NCBI GenBank assembly: GCA_947284805.1
Contig: OX369286.1
Location: 3,780,372 to 3,844,371 of the forward strand
Source of the DNA: Coleophora flavipennella
Lineage: Eukaryota; Arthropoda; Insecta; Lepidoptera; Coleophoridae
Direction of reading: 5' to 3'
Length of the DNA stretch: 64,000 nucleotides
In this document: piece by piece, positions 40,301 to 52,300 of the stretch
How the letters are laid out: each line of letters begins with the position of its first letter
Numbering within the stretch: the stretch's first letter is position 1
The notes under the pieces: generated by a model
What the model was told of the DNA's origin: nothing
Database searches by the model: none
Seen by the model: the letters and a program-made list of their open reading frames with translations, nothing else
Made by a program: the position numbers and the translations under genes

Positions 40301-43300
40301 ATTACATCGATCGTCAGGGGGCTGGCTAGTTCAGGGTAGCTCCAAAATTACTTAAGGTGACGCATTGGAAACATTAGTCGCAGGATCTCCATTTTTCTCG
40401 GCAATTACAGAACATATGAAAGTGATGTTTTGTAACCTTATTATTCACTAGCTTTTGCCCGCGGCTTCGCCCACGTGGACATAGCTTTTATGACTCTTTT
40501 TGAGGGTGAGTGGTGCGCCAGCCGCAATCAGCTCGCAAGCGTGGACATGAGTTTTTTCCAGGTACCTCAGGAACTGTATCTGGCTATTCGGATTAGCAGT
40601 ATTTATCACTTCCCACCCCCTCAACAAATTCTATACAAAAAATCACTTTAATCCGTTGCTCCGTTGCGACGCCACCGACGTGCGCGAGCGTAGAAAACAG
40701 TTGTCCCCAGATCCCTCGGGAACTATGTCAGGATATACTTATTAGTAAATTATATCATTTTCCACCTCATCTCTGTGCTAAAAATTACACCAATCCATTT
40801 TTTCGTTACGATTTTAAATAAAACGAACAAAGAGTATTGTTTTAGTTTCCTCAGGGACTGCATCGGGCTATGATAATTTCCACAGATAAAAGGTTGACTA
40901 TTTCATTCCCAGTGATACAGGCTACCTGCATGCCAAATTTCATCAAGATCGGTAGAGGTGTTGAAGTGTGAATAGGTAACAAACAAACAAACACATTTTC
41001 ACATTTATAATATTAAGTAAGGATTTCTAAATCTTAAATAAAATATAGAGCGTCGGTGGCAAAACGGTTAGGGCCACTACCTCCTGTCCGGAAGGCCGTG
41101 TTTCGAATCCTGCCAATTATCAATATCTATACGAATATCGGTTTCATATTTTTAGGAAATGTACGTTTATCCGACGCTCTTACGGTGAGAAAAACATCGT
41201 GAGGAAATTTACACACGCCTGCGAAGAAACTTGAAGCTTATGTGTGAAGTCATTCAACTCGCAATGGGCCCCCGTGATCATCTAAGGCCTGATCGCCCTA
41301 ACTCAGGGCAGGTCGAGCCCCTTGGTGGGGACGTATATAAACTGATATGATGGAGTAACACATATACCTATATTATCAAAAAACTAATTCAAATCATTAT
41401 ATCAATCTAGTAATAAAACTTTCTAAAAATATTAATATGGGTCAAATCCTTGAGTCGTATCAGCTCCAAAGGAGCCCATAACGCACTTCTCGTTGCCACG
41501 CTGGATGGCAATAGACAACCTTAGCAGCAGATAGGGCCCGGAGCGGGCTTTACATCTCCTCTCTCGAAGGTGACGGCCAATCTCCTCAATGAAGGCAAAG
41601 GCCTCTGAGGGTTCAGCAGCTGGTTGTCTCACAGACCAGCAGTAATTTGCCTCCAAGACCGAGTACTTATTATGCTTCTTTCTCGCCGCAAATTGAGTAG
41701 CAGTACCGTACGGGTGAGGTGTGAGGCAGAAAAAGTGGTGTCCCAAAGCAGGCACGTTCCTCTCTGCCATAGCACCTGTTTAAACCCTCCGGCCTTTTGC
41801 CATCAGATCGACTAAAGCTGCAGCCGCCGGCATCAAAGATGGAATATTCCATCTGGCCGAGACCAGTGCCCTCCGAATGAGGTTATTAAGGAATTGGTTA
41901 CGTAGGAATCTTCACAAACAATGACCGATGGCCACCGTGGACCCGCAAATACATTGATGAGGTTCACAGATATTGATATTGCGGGCGGAGAGCAACTGCC
42001 ACACGCAAATATAGTCGCCGTCAGAAGAGTTCCCATATCTGTGCCTCCAGTTAAAAGATGCTAAACTCGATTTATGTGTTTTTAATTTTTTTACACGTTT
42101 GGAATCTGTAATCCTATCTGTTCGTCTATGAAACACATCGCTACGTACCATAGTTCCAGAGTTTAAAGTAGCGTATGCTGAAAAATACATAAAAGAAATC
42201 CACTCAAAAGTATGAAATAATATTTTAATGTTTTAATACAACTTAAGCGCGTTTTATTATTCCTGCAGTGCCATCTATTGACATTTTGCTGCTATGATTA
42301 TAATGTGTAGCTTATGAAAAAGTACTCTTTATTTATTATTGTAAGTATCGATAGATAATTTCCCACGGGACCTCTTTAGTTTTCCGGGATAAACAATACC
42401 CGACTATACAATGATGGTCAAAACACCCCATCCCAATGTAAACGTTTCATATTGTTACGTTGAGCCATTCTAAAGATACAATTTTTTGCATTCCTGCAGG
42501 AACCCTTAATTTTTTTGGGATTCACAATGTCCCAGTTTTAGTTCGCGATAAGGGTACGTGTAAAATTTGATTGTAATAGGTCAAGCCACATTTGCGTGGT
42601 GAGCCATTCTATAAATGAATACTTTTGATTTTCCCACGGGAACTCTTGAATTTTCCGGGATAAAAAGTATCCTATATGTTAACCCGGGCTATAAGGAACC
42701 ACCATACAAAATTTCACCAAAATCGGCCTGGTAGTTTTTGCGTGATGCGCGAACATACAGACAGACAGACAGACAGACAAAAATTCCAAAAGTTGTTGTT
42801 TTGGCCTCTGTATCGTTAGTAATGTCCACCACAGTTATTATTTTCCAAAAATATTTCATGTACAGACACGGCCCCATTACAGTTTTATTATATTAATAGA
42901 TTTCAATATTATTCATTTCAATGACTTCATTTTTTCAGTTGCAGAAACGCAATTCGTTCAATTTTATAACATAGAAAATTTTCAAAGAAACCTCTTTTAA
43001 AACAGAGATTTGCAATCTACGGGCAAACTAGACCCATTTAAACCTCTAAATACCTCTACCTCGCTTAAATATTCCTATTAAAGATCCTTACAGTAAAAGT
43101 AAAGTAGGAACTTTAGTCTATGTTTGAGTTTATGATTGTAAGGAGATCCTTACAGTAAAAGTAAAGTAGAAATTCTAGTCTATGTTTGAGTTTATGATTG
43201 TAAGAGATCCTTACAGTAAAATTAAAGTAGGAATTCTAGTCTATGTTTGAGTTTATGATTGTAAGGAGATCCTTACAGTAAAAGTAAAGTAGGGATTCTA

Positions 43301-46300
43301 GTCTATGTTTGAGTTTACAAAAGCAATTTTGTTACAGATGGCCCGTGGTCGTGCAGATATGTTAAACAACTTTGTGGGCGTAGTGGCGTCCATTTTGCCC
43401 ATTTTCAACCTGTGCTACTACGGAGAAATGCTTATGGGAGCGGTAACTATTTCCTTGGAGGAGTAAAGTTCTCCAGTGGTGACTGTACACTGGAAGACGT
43501 AACGTAGGGAGAACTCCAACTCCGTGGATCGACGACCTGGTGAAGGTAGCAGGAAGCCGTGGGCAGCGCAGGACTGGTCGTTGTGGAAATTCGTATGGGT
43601 GGCTTTTTTCAACAGTAAACGTCTCTTGGCTGATATGATGATGAGCAAGTAAAGCATGAAAAGCATGTACTTGTATTGCAGAGGAAAGATCTACTTGTGT
43701 TAGATACTACAGAGATATAGATAGAGTCTTAACAAAGTCTTAACACTTATTTTTAACTGGAGCTTGTACTCATAAAACTGAACAACTTTCCCCAAGAAAC
43801 GCATCGTCAATTCGCAAATAATTTTTTGGACTTTGGCAAACCTTGTACGGAAGTCCTTGCGAATTATCCATGGGTTTTTTAGGGAAAGTTTTAAAGTTTC
43901 ATGGGTACAAACTCCATTTAAAAATAAGTGAATACCTTTGTTAAGACCCTATCATCATCATCATCATCATCATATCAGCCACAAATCGTCCACTGCTGGA
44001 CAAAGGCCTCCCCCAAGGATTTCCACGACGACCGGTCCTGCGCCTATATATAGCGTAATCTACTGAATCCATGATTAAAAAAAATGGCCAGCAAGAAGTC
44101 GCGCAAAGTTGAGTTCCATAATCCTTTAAAACAATGAATGTTTATATACAGAAAAAACCAAATTGATTTTGCAGTTGATGATAGAACATTTTGTATGGCA
44201 AAATCTATAAACTTTTACAATTCAGTTGCACGTCTTAATTTGGTCGACTATTAAAAGTAAAAGTACCGATGAACTGGTGAAGGTCGCGGAAAGCCGCTGG
44301 ATGCGGGCCAGCACAAAACCGGTCGTCGTGGAAATCGTTGGGGGAGGCCTATGTCCAGCAGTGGACGTCCTTCGGCTGATATGATGAAGACTGCGTTCCT
44401 TCTCCCCTACCAGCTAAACCGCTATTTTGGAACATCTGAAAAATATTATAAATAGTAGGACATATAGTCAACTGGAAAGGACACTAGACTTTTTAGTTCA
44501 GGAGTAGTAAAAGTTACTAAAAACTAAACTAAAACGTCTCCTGAACTAAAAAGTCTAGTGTCCTTTCCAATTGATTATACAGTGGTGGTCACATAATTAA
44601 GAACGCTTCATAATCAGACATCGCTTGAAAGTGTATACGAGGGCGGTTTGATAAGTCCATGACTTTGGAAAGAAGAAACACTCTTTTTACATATATATAT
44701 TTTTATTTTTCTACATAATCTCCTTTCAACTCTACGCACTTAGTCCAGCGATGTTCTAACCTCTTACACCCATCAAAAAATATTTTTTGTTGCTTAGTCT
44801 CTGGTGTATAATGATGGACCCATGTTTCGTCAACTGTTATGTACCGACGCATAAACTCACTCGGATTGCGATTAAACATGGCTAGGCATTCCTCAGAAGC
44901 TGTTACACGATTTCGTTTCTGGTCGACTGTTAGTAAACGCGGCACCCATCTTGCAGAAAGCTTTTTCATGCCCAGATTATCATGCAAAATATAAAAAACT
45001 CGTTCAGTCGAGATGTGCACAGCATCACTTATTTCGCGTATCTTCACTCGACGGTCTGCCAAAACAATATCATGTATTTTACTAACGATGCCCTCCGTGG
45101 TGACCTCAATCGGCCTTCCTGGGCGCTTCGCGTCATTAGTGGTAGTACTTCCACAACGAAATTCAGTGAACCACTTATGTACCATCCCATGAGAAGGCGC
45201 AGAATCACCATAATACTTTTTCAATTTGTCTTCGGTCTGCTTAATAAAAAATAGTGTTTAATTAGCACTCGAAACTCGCTTTTCTCCATTTTCAAAGAAT
45301 ACTTAGAAGTCGCCTAACTTTTTTGTTTCTAAAAAGCTAGTTTTCGCGCCAAATTTGAAAAAATAACGGCAGTGCGGCATACGCTTCGTAGTGAGTTTCC
45401 AAACATGAGACAAAAAAAATTAAAGAAGTTTTTATTGAACCATAAAGTCATTGAATTGTCAAACTGCCCTCGTATGGTCATAATAAAGATATATAAACCT
45501 TATTGAACAATATTGACTATACTGCTGGTTTTTATATTTATGAGGGCAACATAATCAAAAAAGAAAACTAGGAAATAATATTTAATATTCAATTTAATAA
45601 GCTGTTGTTTAGGTATTGTTCACATAGCAGTAGGCAAAGGCTGGACAAATAATTAAGAACGAGTTAAAACTTTATAATAAAAGTAACAATAACTTCATAA
45701 TTTAAGTTATTCATTAATTTAAAGTGAATTTAACAGCGTTTTTCGTAATGAAATCAACTTGTTTTGTAACGTTAGTACTTATTTAGATGTCTGCTACCGT
45801 GGATAACTGCATGACAGCCGCGGCGGCGGCGGCGCGGCATTGATGCCATGAACCTTTGGCAGGTTTCAACTAAAAAACAAATGCATTGTAAAGTTCACTC
45901 ATGTTACCACACACTCTGTTCGACAATTTATTTTTAATTTGATACCACTGAATTTCAATGGGATTAAGATTAGGGTATTTGGTGGCCAGTCTAACACAGT
46001 TACCATGTGCCTATTGAGGAACGTTTTTACAGAGTTGGCAGTGTGTTTTGGGTCGTAATCGTGCTGGAATGTCCAAATTACTGGGAGATTATCGTCAGCG
46101 TATGGCAGCATACATTCTTCCGAGTAATCTGTTTATATTGGTATAGGTCCATGTTACCTTGTATCAGGCTGGTAGGTCCCATGCCATAACCGGCAAAGCA
46201 ACCCCACATTTTGAATTTTCCACCGCCATGTTGTACCATATTTTTTTGTATATTTTGAATCGAATTCCTTATTTGCAGGTCGGCGTACGTACTGCTTGCC

Positions 46301-49300
46301 ATGACAGCATACTCTATTTATTTTGGTTTCGTCAGAAAAAAGTACATTCTTCCATTGCTGTTCTGCCCAGTTTACATAATTGGGTATGCTAAATTTTTTA
46401 TAAGCCATGAAAATAAAAAAAACCATTTCGAGATATTTTTATTTAAAGCCATATTTTTTCATTTTCCACTCGAAAAAGTAAAAGATTGCGTAAAAAAATC
46501 GGAAAAGGACAATAACCTTCATTTGACCCCTATGACGTCACGAGTTTACAATAAAACCTTATTTCACCACTGAACGGAACGTGCACTCTTACTTATCATA
46601 TCAATTACGGACCTTGCATTTGAGGACGAGCTTTCGTCGAGCACTGAAAAAGGCACTATTTATTTATCATCCACCAAAAACTACGTTTGAAACAATCAAA
46701 TATTATTAGAACGTCATTCAAATTAAATACTTAAATGGGTAAGATATTCATTAGAGGTCCAATTTTTATTGTGGTTCTAAAAAACATTTAAACTCTGAAG
46801 GCCTTGTCCATACATAGATTATGATGTTTGATGACAAGTAAATTTTGACTTTGACGTTTCGTTGTTGGCTTTGTGATAGTTTCGTTTCGGAAAAGGCAAA
46901 GGTTACTAAGACCATACAGCCAGGTCTGACGTATTTAGGCTTCCTTAGCTGTTGGATTTGTAATGCTAGTGCCGGTGCAATGAAAAAACAACAAAATAAA
47001 ACTACGAATGCGTCTACCACAAATCCCGCCAAAAAACCTTTGGGAATGATTGACTTGAGTGTCTTGACAGTTGACGTCAAGGCCTATTCATTTCATCGTC
47101 ATAGAAATAGGGCTGTTCGTTTCATAGTAATGTGAACCGATGACGTCATCAAGGTTTCAAAATTTAAAAAAATATTTAAAAATATCTAGAGGCTTAAAAA
47201 ATGAAATATTCAAATTAGTTTTTCAAAATGGTCTAAACCATCAGAAAAAAATTAAAAAAAATACTTTTTTTTTTTAGCATACCCAATTCCTTGCAAACGC
47301 AACTCGGGCCTCTCTATGGGATGGTGTCAACATGGGTACCTCTCTGGTTCATCTTCCAAATAACTGTGCCGCCACCAAACGTCTTTGAACGGTGCGCGCC
47401 GAGACTGTTTGAGGGTTATTTTCAATAAAAACTTAATTTTTATCTGATTAGAGCCTTTACATGTCTCCTGCTTAGCAAAGTGAACTATTCTTAAATCGTG
47501 TCGAGGAGACGTTTTTCTTGGTTTTCGTTTGCGGGGATTATTAGAAGTAGCCTTATAGGTATTAAAATGTATTACAGCCTGGTACACCATCGTTTTAGAG
47601 CAATCCAAATTTTTTTTATAAGACCTATTACGACCACGCAACTTTATTATTAGTTCTCTAGTAGCAGAGTCACAAAATTTATTTTTCCAATGGTTTTTGA
47701 CGCATAATTGCGAAAAACGAGAAAGGAATCAATAACTGCGCAAAACTGCAATAAAAATAGTAAAGAAGAGTATCGCATTCCATTTTCAATCTGATGAAAA
47801 AATGAAAAAAATATTTCGTTCTTAATTATTTGTTCAGCTAGTGTTCCTGCAAATAAATGAGTTCTTGTGATTAATAAATAAGTAAATAATCATGCACACT
47901 GTTTTGACAATATTGTGATACTAATTACAACAGGATAGTCATAGCAATATTCTACAACAATAATAAATTATTTTTATAAACTTATTGTACAATTTATTCT
48001 GGTGACAAAACTGAATTGGCCTCGAATCTTTTATCGTTCTTAATTATGTGACCACCACTGTATGTCCTACCATTTACAATATTTGTCAGATTTTCCAAAA
48101 TAGCAGTTTAGCTGGCAGGGGAGAAGGAACGCAGTCTTCATCATATCAGCCGAAGGACGTCCACTGCTGGACATAGGCCTCCCCCAACGATTTCCACGAC
48201 GACCGGTTTTGCGCTGGCCCGCATCCAGCTGCTTCCCGCGACCTTCACCAGGTCATCGGTCCACCGAGTGGGAGATCTGCCTACACTACGTTTTCCGGTG
48301 CCGGGTCGCCACTCGCGAACTTTACTGCCCCAACGGCCATCTGTTATGTTCATGAGGAAAAAACACTTGACTCTAAAAAAATGATTTTTTTTTGTTTTGA
48401 CTATTTAAATGTGTGTAAACACCTATTTGAAATAAATTGTTTTGAATTTTGAATTTTTTAAAAAAATTTTGAGCACTTTAAAGCTTAATATTTTGCAAAG
48501 GAAAAACTGAATTGACAAATGGTTTTAAAAATCTATTCAACAATACCCAACACGGTATGGTACGATAACAAAAAAAAATCATCCCCTCCTTACATGTAGG
48601 AGAGGTGCCCTGAAAATATATTTTTTCAAGATTTATTTTACTACTTTGTCAGCGAGATTAATATATACAGGGTGTAACAAAATTGGTGTAGGTCCCGTTA
48701 ACTAGGGCTTCTACTCATCAAACTGAACAACTTTTGTTCTACGAATTTGCTGAAATCGCAAAAAAAAAATTTTTACTCCTCATACAAATCGATTGATAGA
48801 ACAATTTTGTGCATTGTAGTATGGAGGATCCAATTTTTTTTTGAGAATCGACTATGGATTCCTTGGGGAAAGTTGATCAGTATGATGAGTAGAACCCCCA
48901 GTTAACGTGTCCTACATCATTTTTTTTACACCCTGTATACGCATGCCAAAGTCAGCTTTCTATTACTAATAATCTGTGAGCTAAGCCGTGGACAGACAGA
49001 CAGACGGACATACAGACATGGCAAAACTATAAGGGTTACTTATTGACTACGGAACCCTAAATATTACCGCCATTTTACCATCACTATAGAGAACCGTTGA
49101 GTGAAAAAACAAAACCAAAATGACAAAAATAACCCCTCGGTTACTGCGACATTATTTTCAAGTATTTTTTATTTTATTTTCGTTCACTTTACCGTTTTAA
49201 CAGTGGACGACCTCGCTTTTATAGTGAAAACGGGTTTTTTTACAACATTTTCGTTAAAATTTCGTTTGTAGAACTGTTGTTGGAAGATTATTTACAGTTT

Positions 49301-52300
49301 TTAAAGTGAAACTTTTATTACATCGTCTTGAGCTTTTTCGTATGTGTGTTGCTTGACGGCAAAGAGATTATTACATCGTCGTCTCAAACTTTTTCGTCAG
49401 AGCAGCCATGATCGTTTCGTCCTCTGTACCGTAGCTCCAAGACGAGAGCAGCCATGATCGTTTCATCCTCTGTACCGTAGCTCCAAGACGAGAGCAGCCA
49501 TGATCGTTTCGTGCTCTGTAAATGTGCAAAAACTTCACTTCACTTTTACCTTGTTTTCTTTAAAACCACACACTCTTTATGTTTATTTTTTAATAATGCG
49601 GGTTGGAATAAAGAACTGCATTTTGCGGAAGAGAAATCTTTGAAGGACAAGGTAAACAACAAACAAAACTATTCGGTTACGGGGTTAGCGGCGAAGATAT
49701 ATACATATTTCTTTTTTAATGGCAATTCCTTTAAAAATAACCTAACCACTCCGGGAGTGCCTGCAGAAGTAAAAACTTTTAACAGTTTTATAAGTTTTGA
49801 TCCTGCGAGTGTTCCTGGTGAGGTGGCGATATCGGTGTCGGTAACGTCACAGTGTCGCGAGTTCATTGGTTTTTTCCCATCTCAAAAATTGTTTTATAAG
49901 TTTTGACCCTGCGAGTGTTCCTGGTAAGGTGGCGGGCGGTAACGTCGTAACAGTCTCGCGAGTTCAATGGTTTTTTCCCATCTCAAAAATAATTTTATAA
50001 GTTTTGACCCTGCGAGTGTTCCTGGTAAGGTGGAGGGCAGTAACGTAACAGTGTCGCGAGTTAAATGGTTTTTTTTCCATCTCAAAAATGCCCAACGCGC
50101 CTAAAGAAGTTTTCACTTCAATAATATTAGGACGGATTTAGCTTTCGGCTGATAAAATTAATAATACTAAACTTTATAAGGATAATAATAAAGATTATAT
50201 TATTAAGTAATAAGTCCCTAACCGAGCAACTAGTGCACCGCAGAGAAACATCCAAAAATACAAATCCGGATTGGTAGGTTAGAATCATGACCTGTACTAG
50301 ACGGTTCATACAAAGCCACGCGTCGAATCGATAGCGCGTTCTATTGTACACCTAGCGCCATCTGGCGGATTTTCTTGACAATCACAACCACGTCATGTGA
50401 TTTTAATCATAGTCCGTTTGTTTTCTATTGGGAAACAGTATGACATTTTGAGGTACAGAAATGCCATTAGGTACGAATGACACGTCTATCTAAGCCCAAA
50501 ACGCCCGGTAGCCAGTTTGAACTGTGCGACAAGCGGGGGTTAGGGAGGGGGGGGGGGGGGGTTCAAAGTACAGAGCTCAGAATTTGGTGTCGTTATCAGG
50601 TAACTATAATGATGCCCAATTCATTTTCCATACCAGTTTTTTAGGGTTGCTAAGCAAAATATGCCGCAATGCTTAAAATAATAAACTTTTAATACTAACA
50701 AAATGCAAAAAAACCCCTCATGTTACCATATTTTTTGTTTTAAACTTGGAAAACTGTTTTTCAAAAACCCATTTAATGCAGATTTTAAAAACATTAACAG
50801 TAAATATAAATTTAACTATTTTCAATGTAAAATAAAATATTGAAAGTACTGCGACGTTCCCAATAGAAAACAAGCATTCGCTATAGAAAACGGACTATCA
50901 CAGTTAATAAAGAAATTCAGAATGATCCAGAAGATTTGCACAACGTTTATAGAAAAACATCTTTATTACATGACCTTAAAGATATCGACAGATCTCGTGT
51001 CTACCATGACATTCAGGTACATTGGTTTTTTATTGTTATTTAATTATTTTTATATTCATCAAAAAATATAAAGTAGGTATCCTTTCATTTCGTTGTACTG
51101 TAAAATTGTTAATCTAACTCTATAACTAATAAACTTTGTAATTTTTGTTCCAAAATCGATTTTATATCTTACATACTACTCAAAATATTAAACTTAAAAT
51201 AATTTTCATACAGAGAAGTGACCCAACCAAACAGCAACAGTTATAATTTTTAAATCATAAAAATTATGGAAAATAATTTTCAATGGGTCCAAATTTTTGT
51301 AACATAATTGGTGTAGAAGCCATTAACTGGGGTTTCTACAGGGTGCGAAGGACCAAGTGTTCATCATTACAGCTCATATACGTCCCCACCGAGGGGCTCG
51401 AGCCTACCCTGAATCAGGGCGATTAGGCCTTAGTCGACCACGCGGGCCCAGTGCGGGTTGGTCGACTTCACACACAACCTTCGAGTTTCTTCGCAGGCGT
51501 GTGCAGGTTTCCTCACGATGTTTTCCTTCACCGTTAAAGCAATCGGTAAGTATGTACGTAAGTTTTGAAAAACTCATTGGTACATTGGCCGTCCAGATTT
51601 GAACCCGGTACCTCTGGTTAGATGGACCGAGTCGTTACCGGTTGAGCCACCGACGCTTACTACGGACCAAGTGTTACTACGGAAAAACTCCACAACTCCG
51701 TCAAATGTTGATATTTCTATTTGAAAATTTATGTTAATTGGGAATATTTACCTATTTTATAGAGTTAGACACAAAAAGTGCAAGACTTAACTTCAGAGCA
51801 GAAAAAAAACGGTTGGAGAGAGCCCAGGTACTAAAACGCTTGCACGCGAGTGAAGCTTTGCCAAACATTGTCTTTTCGGATGAAAAAAATTTCACCGTCC
51901 AGCAATACGTGAACAAGCAAAATGACCGTGTTTGGTTAGAGGGGAAGTCCACCGATAATCTCAAGCAAAGAATAGCTGTCAGAAAGCAAGGACCAGCTTT
52001 TGTTATGGTTTGGGCCGCAGTGACTGCTGAAGGTCACTCTTCGGTCGTTTTTATTGACCAGGGTGTCAAAATTAACAAGACTGTGTATCGAAAAAAGGTG
52101 TTTAAAGAAGCGGTAATACCGTGGGCATTTAAACAATGAGTCAGGACATGGATATTCCATTAGGAGTCCTTGAAAATCAACAATTTCTTCGTGAGAATGT
52201 TCCAAAGTTCATTTCGGCGCAACAGTGGCCCCCTTATTCACCAGACGCTGCTCGATTTTTTCATTTGGAGCAATTTGGAGGCTAGGGTGTCCACTATCAA

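Larger units (their letters stand above)
44580..48060 (-). mobile_element. Tc1-like transposon containing two other elements
   Basis: Terminal inverted repeats CAGTGGTGGTCACATAATTA...(44580) and their mirror ending accaccactg (48060), TA at both sides. Removing the mariner and the 903-bp element leaves about 1.7 kb, a normal Tc1 length. Confidence 0.85.

Noticed and set aside
41624..41852. Receptor- or host-gene exon in intron 5
   Set aside because: The readable pieces belong on the minus strand and match mobile-element-like sequence; phase and strand do not fit the receptor.
45899..46426. Active Tc1 transposase
   Set aside because: The catalytic third motif is scrambled, frames change, and a 903-bp insertion splits the gene.
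46766..47135. Open frames of 96 (+) and 104 (-) codons
   Set aside because: They overlap on opposite strands inside a non-autonomous element and show no domain or codon pattern of a real gene.
49511..49906. 131-codon frame
   Set aside because: It runs into the 100-bp tandem repeat and lacks any recognisable domain.
50547..50561. G-quadruplex or functional G-tract
   Set aside because: A plain homopolymer run, like those at 17198 and 59129; more likely slippage or an assembly-sensitive site.
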